6,066 nucleotides of DNA from CANLDA01 sp964021645 (GTDB lineage Bacteria; Pseudomonadota; Alphaproteobacteria; Rhodobacterales; Rhodobacteraceae), in the NCBI GenBank assembly GCA_964021645.1, contig CAXIAD010000114.1:1-6066 (forward strand), in the 5' to 3' direction. Under the pieces are notes generated by a model that searched no databases, had not been told where the DNA came from, and was given only the letters and a program-made list of their open reading frames with translations. A program made the position numbers and the translations under genes. Positions 1 to 5,615 of this stretch are shown here, piece after piece; positions within the stretch are counted from its first letter, which is position 1; the number at the start of each line of letters is the position of its first letter.

Positions 1-525
1 CGCTTGGATGGTGAGGATATCACCAACCTCAACCCGCAGGACCGTGTTGTCAAAGGCATGGGCTTTGTGCCCCAAACCAGCAACATCTTTACCTCAATGA
101 CTGTTGAGGAAAACCTTGAGATGGGGGCGTTTATTCGCACCGATGATATCCGCTCCACTATGGAAGAAATTTATCATCTGTTCCCCATCCTGCGCGATAA
201 ACGCTATCAGGCAGCGGGCGAATTATCTGGCGGGCAACGTCAACAGGTCGCCGTTGGTCGCGCGCTGATGACCAAACCCAAGGTTCTGATGCTGGACGAG
301 CCAACCGCAGGCGTGTCGCCCATCGTGATGGACGAGCTGTTTGACCGTATCATCGAGGTCAGCCGCACAGGCATCCCGATCCTCATGGTCGAACAAAATG
401 CGCGCCAAGCGCTGGAAATCGCCGACAAAGGCTATGTTCTGGTGCAGGGTGCCAATGCGTTTACGGGAACCGGCAAGGAATTGCTGGCCGATCCCGAAGT
501 GCGCAAATCGTTTTTGGGGGGTTAA
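1..525 (+). CDS. livF: LIV-type ABC transporter ATP-binding protein LivF (5' truncated by window edge)
   Basis: This is one of the two cytoplasmic ATPases that power a high-affinity branched-chain amino acid importer. The reading frame is open from the first base, so the start lies outside the window. About 174 residues remain of a family that usually has 230-250, and the Walker A motif is in the missing part. In fragment numbering, the Q-loop is GFVPQ near residues 21-25, the ABC signature LSGGQ is at 75-79 and Walker B VLMLDE is at 95-100. The segment VEQN at 130-133 replaces the usual H-loop histidine; this is typical of LivF and separates it from LivG, which keeps a histidine. The C-terminus RKSFLGG matches the LivF style of ending. 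The stop is 2 nt before livH, so the genes are co-transcribed. Substrate identity (Leu/Ile/Val versus amides or urea) cannot be decided from this subunit. Confidence 0.93.
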   Translation, partial: RLDGEDITNLNPQDRVVKGMGFVPQTSNIFTSMTVEENLEMGAFIRTDDIRSTMEEIYHLFPILRDKRYQAAGELSGGQRQQVAVGRALMTKPKVLMLDEPTAGVSPIVMDELFDRIIEVSRTGIPILMVEQNARQALEIADKGYVLVQGANAFTGTGKELLADPEVRKSFLGG

Positions 526-527
526 TC

Positions 528-1538
528 ATGGAAATTCTAAACGCCTTTGTGGTGCTTTCCAACTTCGTGCTGATCCCCGCAATCGCCTATGGTAGCCAGC
601 TGGCACTTGGCGCGCTTGGGGTCACGTTGATCTATGGCATTTTGCGGTTCAGCAATTTTGCCCATGGCGATACTATGGCCTTTGGCGCGATGGTCACCGT
701 GCTGGTCACCTGGGGTTTTCAGTCAATGGGGGTGTCGTTTGGCCCCTTGCCCACCGCCCTTTTGGCTCTGCCCTTTGGCATCTTGGGCTGCATGGCGTTG
801 GTCCTGCTGACCGACCGCGTCGTCTATCGCTTTTACCGTGAACAAAAGGCCAAGCCGGTGATCTTTGTGATCGTCTCACTTGGGGTGATGTTCATCATGA
901 ACGGTCTTGTGCGCTTTATTATCGGGCCAAATGATCAACGGTTTGGCGACGGTGAACGCTTTATCGTGTCTGTGCGCGAGTTTAAGGCCATGACCGGCCT
1001 AAACGAGGGTTTGGCGATCAAAACATCACAAGGCATCACCCTGATCACAGCTGTGATTGTTGTGGCCATGCTGTTTTGGTTCCTGAACAAAACCCGCACC
1101 GGAAAATCCATGCGCGCCTATTCCGACAATGAGGATCTGGCCCTGCTATCAGGCATCAACCCCGAATTGGTTGTCCGCTATACGTGGCTGATCGTGGCCG
1201 CGCTGGCGACCATTGCGGGCGTGCTCTATGGCTTGGATAAGACATTCAAACCTTTCGTTTATTTCCAACTGCTGCTGCCGATCTTTGCCTCTGCAATCGT
1301 TGGCGGGCTTGGTAATCCACTTGGCGCGATTGCCGGCGGATTTGTGATTGCCTTCTCCGAGGTCACAATCACCTACGCCTGGAAAAAAGTGCTTAAATAC
1401 GCGATGCCTGAAAGCCTTGAACCAAGTAGCCTCGTGCAACTTCTGTCCACAGATTACAAATTTGCGGTCAGTTTTGTCATCCTACTCATTGTGCTCCTGT
1501 TCAAACCAACCGGCCTATTTAAGGGGAAGTCAGTATGA
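528..1538 (+). CDS. livH: Branched-chain amino acid ABC transporter permease LivH
   Basis: Inner-membrane permease of the LIV importer, 336 residues and close to the usual 290-340. It forms half of the translocation pore, with LivM as the other half. The protein is strongly hydrophobic throughout. It carries the family motif RFSNFAHGD at residues 40-48 in the first conserved helix pair, and the cytoplasmic coupling-loop segment GKSMRAYSDNE at 192-202, which is expected to contact the ATPases. A glycine-rich stretch after residue 245 (IVGGLGNPLGAIAGG) is also characteristic. The ATG at 528 follows the livF stop by 2 nt. A G-run at 516-521 about six bases upstream is the only ribosome-binding site, so translation may be coupled to livF. 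The stop overlaps the livM start. The family is certain; the substrate is inferred. Confidence 0.95.
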   Translation: MEILNAFVVLSNFVLIPAIAYGSQLALGALGVTLIYGILRFSNFAHGDTMAFGAMVTVLVTWGFQSMGVSFGPLPTALLALPFGILGCMALVLLTDRVVYRFYREQKAKPVIFVIVSLGVMFIMNGLVRFIIGPNDQRFGDGERFIVSVREFKAMTGLNEGLAIKTSQGITLITAVIVVAMLFWFLNKTRTGKSMRAYSDNEDLALLSGINPELVVRYTWLIVAALATIAGVLYGLDKTFKPFVYFQLLLPIFASAIVGGLGNPLGAIAGGFVIAFSEVTITYAWKKVLKYAMPESLEPSSLVQLLSTDYKFAVSFVILLIVLLFKPTGLFKGKSV

Positions 1539-2854
1539 GCGAACCTGTGAAAAATGACACCGTAAAGAACTTTGTTCTCTTTGGCTTGGTGGCGGTTCTG
1601 ATCTTGATCACTGGCCTATTCCAAAGCTGGAACTCTGCCCTCATCATCCTAAACATGGGGCTGATTTCGGCGATTATGGCGCTGGGTGTAAACCTGCAAT
1701 GGGGGCTGGCGGGTTTGTTTAACGTCGGCATCATGGGGTTTGTGGCGCTGGGGGGATTGGCCGTTGTGCTGACCTCCACGCCGCCCACAACAGAGGCATG
1801 GGCCGCTGGCGGCATGCGTGCGATTATCGGCCTCATAATGGGGGCTGCAACCATCGCGGGCGCGGTCTTTATCTATGGTCGCATGCCCAAAGGGCGCAAT
1901 CGTACGCTGGTCATGTTGGTTATTCTGGTAGGTGGTTTTTTCATCTACCGGGCAATATTTGACCCGGCAACAGATGCCATCGAAGCGGTAAACCCTTCTT
2001 TCGCTGGCTCACTAGGCGGGGCGGGCTTGCCGGTCTTGTTGGCATGGCCTATCGGCGGGTTGCTGGCAGCTGGCGCTGCTTGGCTCATCGGTAAAACCGC
2101 TCTTGGCTTGCGCTCTGATTATCTTGCGATCGCCACGCTTGGCATTGCTGAAATCATCATCGCCTTTATGAAAAATGAGGATTGGCTGGCACGTGGCGTG
2201 AAAAACGTCGTTGGTCTGCCGCGCCCTGTGCCCTACGAAATTGACCTGCAAAAATCGGCTGATTTCGTTGCAAGCGCAGAATCCTGGGGCCTAAGCGCAA
2301 CCATGGCATCCACCCTATACGTCAAACTAAGCTACTCGGTGCTGTTTGCGATTGTGTTGTTCATCATCTTTATCATGGCACAAACCGCTCTCAAAAGCCC
2401 GTGGGGTCGCATGGTGCGCGCCATCCGTGACAATGAGGTCGCCGCCGAAGCAATGGGCAAAGACGTCACCCGGCGCCACTTGCAAATCTTTGTGCTTGGC
2501 TCTGCCATCTGCGGCATAGCGGGGGCAATGATGACCACGCTGGATGGGCAGCTCACACCGGGAACCTATAATCCCCTGCGCTTTACATTTTTGGTCTGGG
2601 TGATGGTTATTGTTGGTGGATCAGGCAGCAACCTTGGCTCGGTTCTGGGCGGATTTGTGATCTGGTTCTTTTGGGTTCAGGTTGAACCGATGGGTCTGTG
2701 GCTAATGGATACAATCACCTCGGGCATGGCCGATACCAATCCCATCCGATTGCATATGATTGAATCAGCAGCCCATATGCGGTTGCTCACGATGGGGCTG
2801 ATCCTGCTCCTTGTGCTCAGGTTCAGTCCGCGCGGATTAATACCCGAGAAATAA
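1535..2854 (+). CDS. livM: Branched-chain amino acid ABC transporter permease LivM
   Basis: Second inner-membrane permease of the LIV importer, 439 residues. The first conserved block (MGLISAIMALGVNLQWG, 41-57) is followed by LFNVGIMGFVALGG. The family segment LRSDYLAIATLGIAEI lies at 192-207, the cytoplasmic coupling loop GRMVRAIRDNEVAAEAMG at 291-308, and a conserved glycine-rich block (VIVGGSGSNLGSVLGG) near 365-380. Residues about 94-165 form an extra segment with two more hydrophobic stretches (about 96-114 and 124-142) between the first and second conserved blocks, making this longer than the compact 300-residue LivM type. The ATG overlaps the livH stop in an ATGA arrangement and is preceded by the good ribosome-binding site AAGGGGAAG at 1521-1529, which fixes the start. 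It is the last gene of the operon; a terminator begins 15 nt after the stop. Confidence 0.95.
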   Translation: MSEPVKNDTVKNFVLFGLVAVLILITGLFQSWNSALIILNMGLISAIMALGVNLQWGLAGLFNVGIMGFVALGGLAVVLTSTPPTTEAWAAGGMRAIIGLIMGAATIAGAVFIYGRMPKGRNRTLVMLVILVGGFFIYRAIFDPATDAIEAVNPSFAGSLGGAGLPVLLAWPIGGLLAAGAAWLIGKTALGLRSDYLAIATLGIAEIIIAFMKNEDWLARGVKNVVGLPRPVPYEIDLQKSADFVASAESWGLSATMASTLYVKLSYSVLFAIVLFIIFIMAQTALKSPWGRMVRAIRDNEVAAEAMGKDVTRRHLQIFVLGSAICGIAGAMMTTLDGQLTPGTYNPLRFTFLVWVMVIVGGSGSNLGSVLGGFVIWFFWVQVEPMGLWLMDTITSGMADTNPIRLHMIESAAHMRLLTMGLILLLVLRFSPRGLIPEK

Positions 2855-2868
2855 CCATCTCAAATAAT

Positions 2869-2897
2869 AAAAGGCCCCGAAATTCGGGGCCTTTTTT
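2869..2897. terminator. Intrinsic terminator between convergent livM and the DUF853 gene, probably bidirectional
   Basis: The arm AAAAGGCCCCG (2869-2879) pairs perfectly with CGGGGCCTTTT (2885-2895) around the five-base loop AAATT. A run of six T (2892-2897) follows on the plus strand, and a run of four T on the minus strand. It sits 15 nt after livM and 26 nt after the stop of the opposing gene, so it can serve both transcripts; the plus-strand direction is the stronger. Confidence 0.92.
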
Positions 2898-2922
2898 AAA
2901 TGTCGCAAAGGCACGCGCCGGA

Positions 2923-4491
2923 TTAGCGCCCTTTGAACAACCCCCCAAGAATACCGCGAACAATGCGCCGCCCTGTGGTCCCTGATAATTCCTTAACCAC
3001 CATATCCGTCATGGCCTGACCAAAGCTTGGCGTGGCTTTACGCCGCCCCGATTTGGAACCCGTAATTCGCGAGGTGGACCGCGTGACGCGCGTGCCAGAA
3101 TACCGCCGCCCTGCCCTGTATTCGCGCTCATGCACGGCCATGTCCTCGTCTTCTTCGCGCGCCTCTGCGATCTCTGCTTGGGCCGCAGCCTTATCCGCGC
3201 GCGCCCTTAGCATTTCATAGGCGGAGTTTCGGTCATGCGGGGTTTCATATTTCCCTGCAAGTGGCGAGGCATTGATCACCGCATCCCGCGTCGTATCATC
3301 CAGCGGGCCCAGTTTAGAGGACGGCGGACGAATAAGCGTGCGTTCAACAATCCCCGGAACGCCCTTTTTCATCAACATAGAGGTCACAGCCTCCCCCACG
3401 CCAACCTCGCGAATGGCGTCCTCCGTCTCAAACCGCGGATTCTCGCGATAGGTTTCCGCCGCCATCCGCAGGTTTTTACGATCCCGCGCCGTAAAGGCCC
3501 GCAGCGCATGCTGCACCCGGTTACCCAATTGCCCCAGAATATCTTCGGGCACATCCGCTGGATTTTGCGTGATGAAATAGACCCCGACCCCCTTGGATCG
3601 GATCAATCTCGCGACCTGCTCCACCTTATCCACCAGGGCCTTTGGCGCGTCATCAAACAGCAAATGCGCCTCGTCAAAAAAGAACACCAGCTTGGGTTTG
3701 TCAGGATCACCCACCTCGGGCAGCTCCTCAAACAGTTCAGACAAGAGCCACAGCAAAAACGTCGCATATAATCGCGGGCTGGACATCAACGTATCCGCCG
3801 CAAGGATGTTGATGCGTCCCCGCCCGTCAGCATCGGTTTGCATAATATCGGCAAGCTCCAGCGCAGGCTCGCCAAAGAAGTTGCTGGCACCCTGGTTTTC
3901 CAACACCAGCAAACGGCGTTGTATCGCGCCGATAGATTGCACAGAGATATTTCCGTAGCGCAGCGATAGATCCGCCCGGTTTTCCCCCGTCCACACCAGC
4001 AATGATTGCAAATCCTTTAGATCTAGCAGCGGCAAGTTATCCTCATCCGCAAGGCGAAAGGCGATGTTCAAAATGCCCTCTTGTGCCTCGGACAGTTCCA
4101 GCAGTCGCGACATCAACAGCGGGCCCATCTCGGCCACCGTGGTCCGCACCGGATGGCCCTTTTTGCCAAACAGATCCCAGAACGTCACTGGAAAGGCCCC
4201 ATAGGAATAATCATCAAACCCAATCGTGGCAGCCCGATCCGTAAATGCCTGATGCAGCTTGAAATCCGCCGACCCGCTGGCCGCAAGCCCGGATAGATCA
4301 CCCTTCACATCCGACAAAAACACCGGAACACCCGCAGCAGAAAACCCTTCGGCAAGAATTTGCAACGTCACCGTCTTACCCGTGCCCGTGGCACCCGCAA
4401 TCAAACCATGCCGATTTGCATATTTTAGCGTCAGCCCCTGCTTGGTCGCATAATCAGGCCCACCGCCGCCTATAAAGATAGAATTTTCCAC
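2923..4491 (-). CDS. YjgR/DUF853-family HerA-like P-loop ATPase
   Basis: A 522-residue cytoplasmic P-loop ATPase of the DUF853 family (helicase HerA-like, homologous to E. coli YjgR). Its cellular role is not established. Walker A is GATGTGKT at residues 33-40, the strand VFLSDVKGDLSG follows at 57-68, Walker B with catalytic acid is LVFFFDEAH at 268-276, and the HerA/FtsK-like strand YFITQNPADVP lies at 305-315, followed by GNRVQHALRAFT (323-334). Length is normal for the family. The C-terminus has a charged, probably helical segment rich in Glu and Arg (about 425-465), then a basic Ser/Thr/Arg tail ending in GILGGLFKGR. The start codon is GTG. It is fixed by an in-frame TAA two codons upstream and by AGAGGG six bases before it (complement of 4498-4503). 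A weak minus-strand promoter, CTGGCA (4552-4557) with 18-bp spacing to TATTTT (4528-4533), is possible. The gene is monocistronic and convergent to livM. Confidence 0.93.
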   Translation of the reverse strand: MENSIFIGGGGPDYATKQGLTLKYANRHGLIAGATGTGKTVTLQILAEGFSAAGVPVFLSDVKGDLSGLAASGSADFKLHQAFTDRAATIGFDDYSYGAFPVTFWDLFGKKGHPVRTTVAEMGPLLMSRLLELSEAQEGILNIAFRLADEDNLPLLDLKDLQSLLVWTGENRADLSLRYGNISVQSIGAIQRRLLVLENQGASNFFGEPALELADIMQTDADGRGRINILAADTLMSSPRLYATFLLWLLSELFEELPEVGDPDKPKLVFFFDEAHLLFDDAPKALVDKVEQVARLIRSKGVGVYFITQNPADVPEDILGQLGNRVQHALRAFTARDRKNLRMAAETYRENPRFETEDAIREVGVGEAVTSMLMKKGVPGIVERTLIRPPSSKLGPLDDTTRDAVINASPLAGKYETPHDRNSAYEMLRARADKAAAQAEIAEAREEDEDMAVHEREYRAGRRYSGTRVTRSTSRITGSKSGRRKATPSFGQAMTDMVVKELSGTTGRRIVRGILGGLFKGR

Positions 4492-4560
4492 GTATTACCC
4501 TCTGCGCTGCCATATCCGTTACGGTATCAAAATACATCGTTAACCAGTCTGTGCCAGTAT

Positions 4561-4637
4561 CCATTTGGTTCGATCCACAGTCCTCGTGGATTTGAACGAC
4601 TTCCTCCCTGTCAGACTGGGCCGTGCCATTTGGTACG
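4561..4637 (+). repeat. Direct repeat CCATTTGGTWCG, two copies
   Basis: CCATTTGGTTCG at 4561-4572 recurs as CCATTTGGTACG at 4626-4637, 11 of 12 bases identical. The second copy makes up the loop and 3' arm of the terminator hairpin at 4619-4640. The first copy overlaps the 5' arm of the upstream stem-loop (4568-4597). It may be a small duplication or chance; the second copy is constrained by the hairpin. Confidence 0.5.
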
Positions 4638-4648
4638 GCCATTTTTTT
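4619..4648 (+). terminator. Orphan plus-strand intrinsic terminator
   Basis: GGCCGTGCC (4619-4627) pairs with GGTACGGCC (4632-4640) through nine pairs, one of them G-U, around the tetraloop ATTT. One A and then seven T (4642-4648) follow. The T-run is only on the plus strand. No annotated plus-strand gene ends here: the nearest plus-strand gene upstream is livM, 1.8 kb away and already terminated. Confidence 0.8.
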
Positions 4649-4651
4649 GCA

Positions 4652-4674
4652 TTTGTCTCAGTCACTGGGACAAA
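4652..4674. promoter_or_regulatory. 23-bp near-perfect palindrome, candidate operator
   Basis: The arms TTTGTCTCAGT (4652-4662) and ACTGGGACAAA (4664-4674) are complementary at 10 of 11 positions around a single central C; the one exception (T4658/G4668) is a G-U type mismatch. It starts three bases after the T-run of the upstream terminator and ends just before a possible promoter. That position suits a dimeric regulator's binding site better than an RNA hairpin of either neighbouring transcript. I do not recognise the consensus. It is not the alphaproteobacterial LexA, FNR or CRP site. Confidence 0.5.
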
Positions 4675-4690
4675 CTTTATAGTTGACGGG

Positions 4691-4702
4691 TGCTAATATA
4701 CT
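4691..4702 (+). promoter_or_regulatory. Possible promoter -10 region for a short transcript
   Basis: TGCTAATAT (4691-4699) reads as an extended -10 element, and TATACT (4697-4702) is an overlapping alternative. No -35 element has proper spacing: the attractive TTGACG at 4683-4688 is only eight bases from TATACT. The palindrome centre at 4663 would fall roughly 43-46 bases before a start near 4706-4709, a position typical for an activator that compensates for a poor -35. This is inference only. Confidence 0.25.
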
Positions 4703-4707
4703 TCGTA

Positions 4708-4790
4708 CCTTCCCCTCAATGAATAAGTCGGCCAGTCCGACGGGGAGTGAAAAGTTAAAAAGGGGCCTCACTCAGGTCCCTTTTTATTTT
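4708..4790 (+). ncRNA. Candidate small RNA or attenuator-type leader with competing helices
   Basis: Three possible pairings overlap. Helix A joins TTCCCC (4710-4715) to GGGGAG (4742-4747) and encloses the hairpin GTCGG/CCGAC (4727-4731, 4737-4741). Helix B joins GAGTGA (4745-4750) to TCACTC (4768-4773). Helix C is the terminator stem 4757-4768/4774-4785. B shares bases with A and uses the whole loop of C, so A plus C and B alone look mutually exclusive, as in attenuators. The terminator lies about 134 bases before the ialB-like start, so this could be a leader controlling that gene or simply a stand-alone sRNA with a C/U-rich 5' end (CCTTCCCCTC). I do not recognise a known riboswitch consensus. 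Confidence 0.35.
4757..4790 (+). terminator. Second orphan plus-strand intrinsic terminator
   Basis: AAAAAGGGGCCT (4757-4768) pairs with AGGTCCCTTTTT (4774-4785) in 12 continuous pairs, one of them G-U, with loop CACTC. The T-run is TTTTTATTTT (4781-4790). It points toward the ialB-like gene and precedes its start, so it ends either a small RNA or a prematurely terminated leader. On the minus strand the hairpin is also followed by T-rich sequence, so termination in both directions is possible. Confidence 0.75.
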
Positions 4791-4860
4791 GCCTTTTGGA
4801 TGCATTTTTCCGACGTTGGCGGCTTTTTGCCTTCGGTGTTCAAAATTGCGACTTGGCCCC

Positions 4861-4889
4861 CTGACACTGTCTGTACCACGTGCTAATGC
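4861..4889 (+). promoter_or_regulatory. Possible sigma-70-type promoter of the ialB-like gene
   Basis: CTGACA (4861-4866) matches the -35 consensus at five of six bases. It is followed after 17 bp by TAATGC (4884-4889), a weak -10. A start would fall near 4896, leaving a leader of about 28 bases before the ATG at 4924. The -10 lies inside an inverted repeat. Confidence 0.3.
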
Positions 4890-4893
4890 ACGT
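4878..4893. repeat. 16-bp inverted repeat upstream of ialB-like gene
   Basis: The perfect six-base arms ACGTGC (4878-4883) and GCACGT (4888-4893) flank TAAT. The repeat covers the proposed -10 of the ialB-like gene and ends 30 bases before its start, a position where a bound protein would block transcription. The inner GTGCTAAT (4880-4887) also occurs at 4690-4697, next to the other possible promoter. Confidence 0.45.
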
Positions 4894-4923
4894 TAATCAA
4901 ACTGATTTTACCGTGGGGACACC

Positions 4924-5487
4924 ATGCCAAAATTTAAGACTATTCTCTCTGCGCTGGTACTTAGTGCATTTGCTAGCAGCACTTGGGCACAAGAAACCAG
5001 CGAGCTGTCTATGGGCCAAACTGCCGATGCAGCCTCCGCTGAAAGCGAGATGGCAATTGAGAATATCGGCGATTGGCAATTGCAATGCAGCACCGTTGGC
5101 GACGAGACGCGCCCCTGCCGCTTGTATCAATTGCTAACCGATGATCAGGGCAATGCCATTGCCGAGGTTATTGTGTTCCGTCTAGAAGAAGGCGCGCAAG
5201 CAATTGCAGGCGCTAATGTATTGGTTCCATTGGAAACTTTGCTAACCGCTCAACTCAGCATCAGTGTTGATGGCGCCATCGGCAAACGCTATCCTTTTGC
5301 CTTCTGTAACGCTGTTGGCTGTGTCGCACGTATCGGATTTACGCAGGCAGATGTCGATGCCTTCCAACAAGGCAGCAAGGCGACATTCACCATCGTTCCC
5401 GCCATTGCCCCCGAAACAACCATTGCGCTTTCATTGTCATTGAGCGGTTTCACCGGTGCCTTTGCGAAAGCAACACCAACCAAATAA
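4924..5487 (+). CDS. Invasion-associated locus B (IalB) family secreted protein
   Basis: A 187-residue exported protein of the IalB family, expected in the periplasm or outer envelope. The molecular function of the family is not known; the founding member aids erythrocyte invasion by Bartonella, but homologues are widespread in free-living alphaproteobacteria. Residues 1-22 form a Sec signal peptide (Lys-containing start, hydrophobic core, STWA before QE as the likely signal peptidase I site). An acidic, Ala-rich linker runs to about 46. The domain then shows GDWQLQC (49-55), PCRLYQLL (64-71), RYPFAFCNAVGC (122-133) and the C-terminal SLSGFTGAF (172-180). The four cysteines C55, C65, C128 and C133 could form two disulfides. 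GGGGA (4915-4919) is the ribosome-binding site. The gene stands alone, has its own terminator, and is preceded by an unusually signal-rich upstream region. Confidence 0.9.
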   Translation: MPKFKTILSALVLSAFASSTWAQETSELSMGQTADAASAESEMAIENIGDWQLQCSTVGDETRPCRLYQLLTDDQGNAIAEVIVFRLEEGAQAIAGANVLVPLETLLTAQLSISVDGAIGKRYPFAFCNAVGCVARIGFTQADVDAFQQGSKATFTIVPAIAPETTIALSLSLSGFTGAFAKATPTK

Positions 5488-5517
5488 TCACGTCACATCA
5501 GTGATCACGATTTATAT

Positions 5518-5551
5518 GCGCCGCTCAGAAATGGGCGACGCTTTTACTTTT
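5518..5551 (+). terminator. Intrinsic terminator of the ialB-like gene
   Basis: GCGCCGCTC (5518-5526) pairs with GGGCGACGC (5533-5541), with one C/A mismatch and one G-U pair, around a six-base loop. The T-run TTTTACTTTT (5542-5551) follows. It begins 30 bases after the ialB-like stop. The minus strand lacks a T-run, so it does not obviously serve the opposing gene. Confidence 0.75.
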
Positions 5552-5615
5552 GGTGCGATCCCATCTTAAGACATTTACGCTGCGCGCTTATAGCCCCAAA
5601 AACACCTGCCGGATT

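Larger units (their letters stand above)
4560..4648 (+). ncRNA. Candidate small RNA with anti-Shine-Dalgarno-like segment
   Basis: The predicted fold has three parts. A stem-loop at 4568-4597 pairs GTTC with GAAC and ATCCAC with GTGGAT, with a seven-base loop and one bulge between the helices. A stretch at 4598-4618 is likely unpaired and contains CTTCCTCCC (4600-4608), complementary to a Shine-Dalgarno sequence. A strong terminator hairpin with seven T closes the transcript. This arrangement resembles trans-acting alphaproteobacterial sRNAs, including the CCUCCUCCC-motif RNAs known in Rhodobacter and rhizobia, which differ at one of nine bases here. I see no clear promoter, so the 5' end is a guess and could lie anywhere from about 4500. 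It could instead be the end of an antisense transcript from the DUF853 gene. Confidence 0.35.
4492..4923. other. 432-bp intergenic region between divergently oriented genes, rich in RNA-like and operator-like signals
   Basis: No convincing protein-coding gene is seen here. The region must hold the minus-strand promoter of the DUF853 gene and the plus-strand promoter of the ialB-like gene. It also contains two plus-strand intrinsic terminators (4619-4648, 4757-4790), a 23-bp palindrome (4652-4674), a 12-bp direct repeat and a 16-bp inverted repeat (4878-4893), each listed separately. Two terminators in the direction of ialB, before any annotated plus-strand gene, imply one or two short unannotated transcripts. 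The remaining stretch 4791-4860 is T-rich and shows nothing I can name. Confidence 0.7.

Noticed and set aside
388..399. Missing H-loop histidine in LivF
   Set aside because: VEQN in place of the histidine motif is the normal state for LivF proteins, so it is not a defect.
3235..3771. A 178-codon plus-strand open frame opposite the DUF853 gene
   Set aside because: It is an antisense shadow of a well-supported gene with no ribosome-binding site and a composition typical of out-of-frame translation.
4564..4600. tRNA-like fragment (GGTTCGATCC on the plus strand, GTTCAAATCC on the minus strand)
   Set aside because: The flanking bases do not form a T-stem on either strand, and no acceptor or anticodon arms can be placed.
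4454..4642. A 62-codon minus-strand open frame overlapping the start of the DUF853 gene
   Set aside because: It lies in another frame over the Walker-ATPase start and the terminator hairpin; its composition is not protein-like and it lacks independent support.
4745..4785. SAM-II-like riboswitch suggested by GTTAAAAAGGGG and a pseudoknot-like topology
   Set aside because: The conserved SAM-II core upstream is absent, and a true pseudoknot would require all five loop bases of a 12-bp hairpin to pair, which is sterically unlikely.
4683..4886. A 67-codon plus-strand open frame (TTG start, internal ATG at 4719)
   Set aside because: It runs straight through an intrinsic terminator, has no ribosome-binding site at either start, and its product has no recognisable domain.
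4897..5130. Minus-strand open frame opposite the ialB-like gene
   Set aside because: It is a shadow frame; the plus-strand frame has a signal peptide and family motifs.
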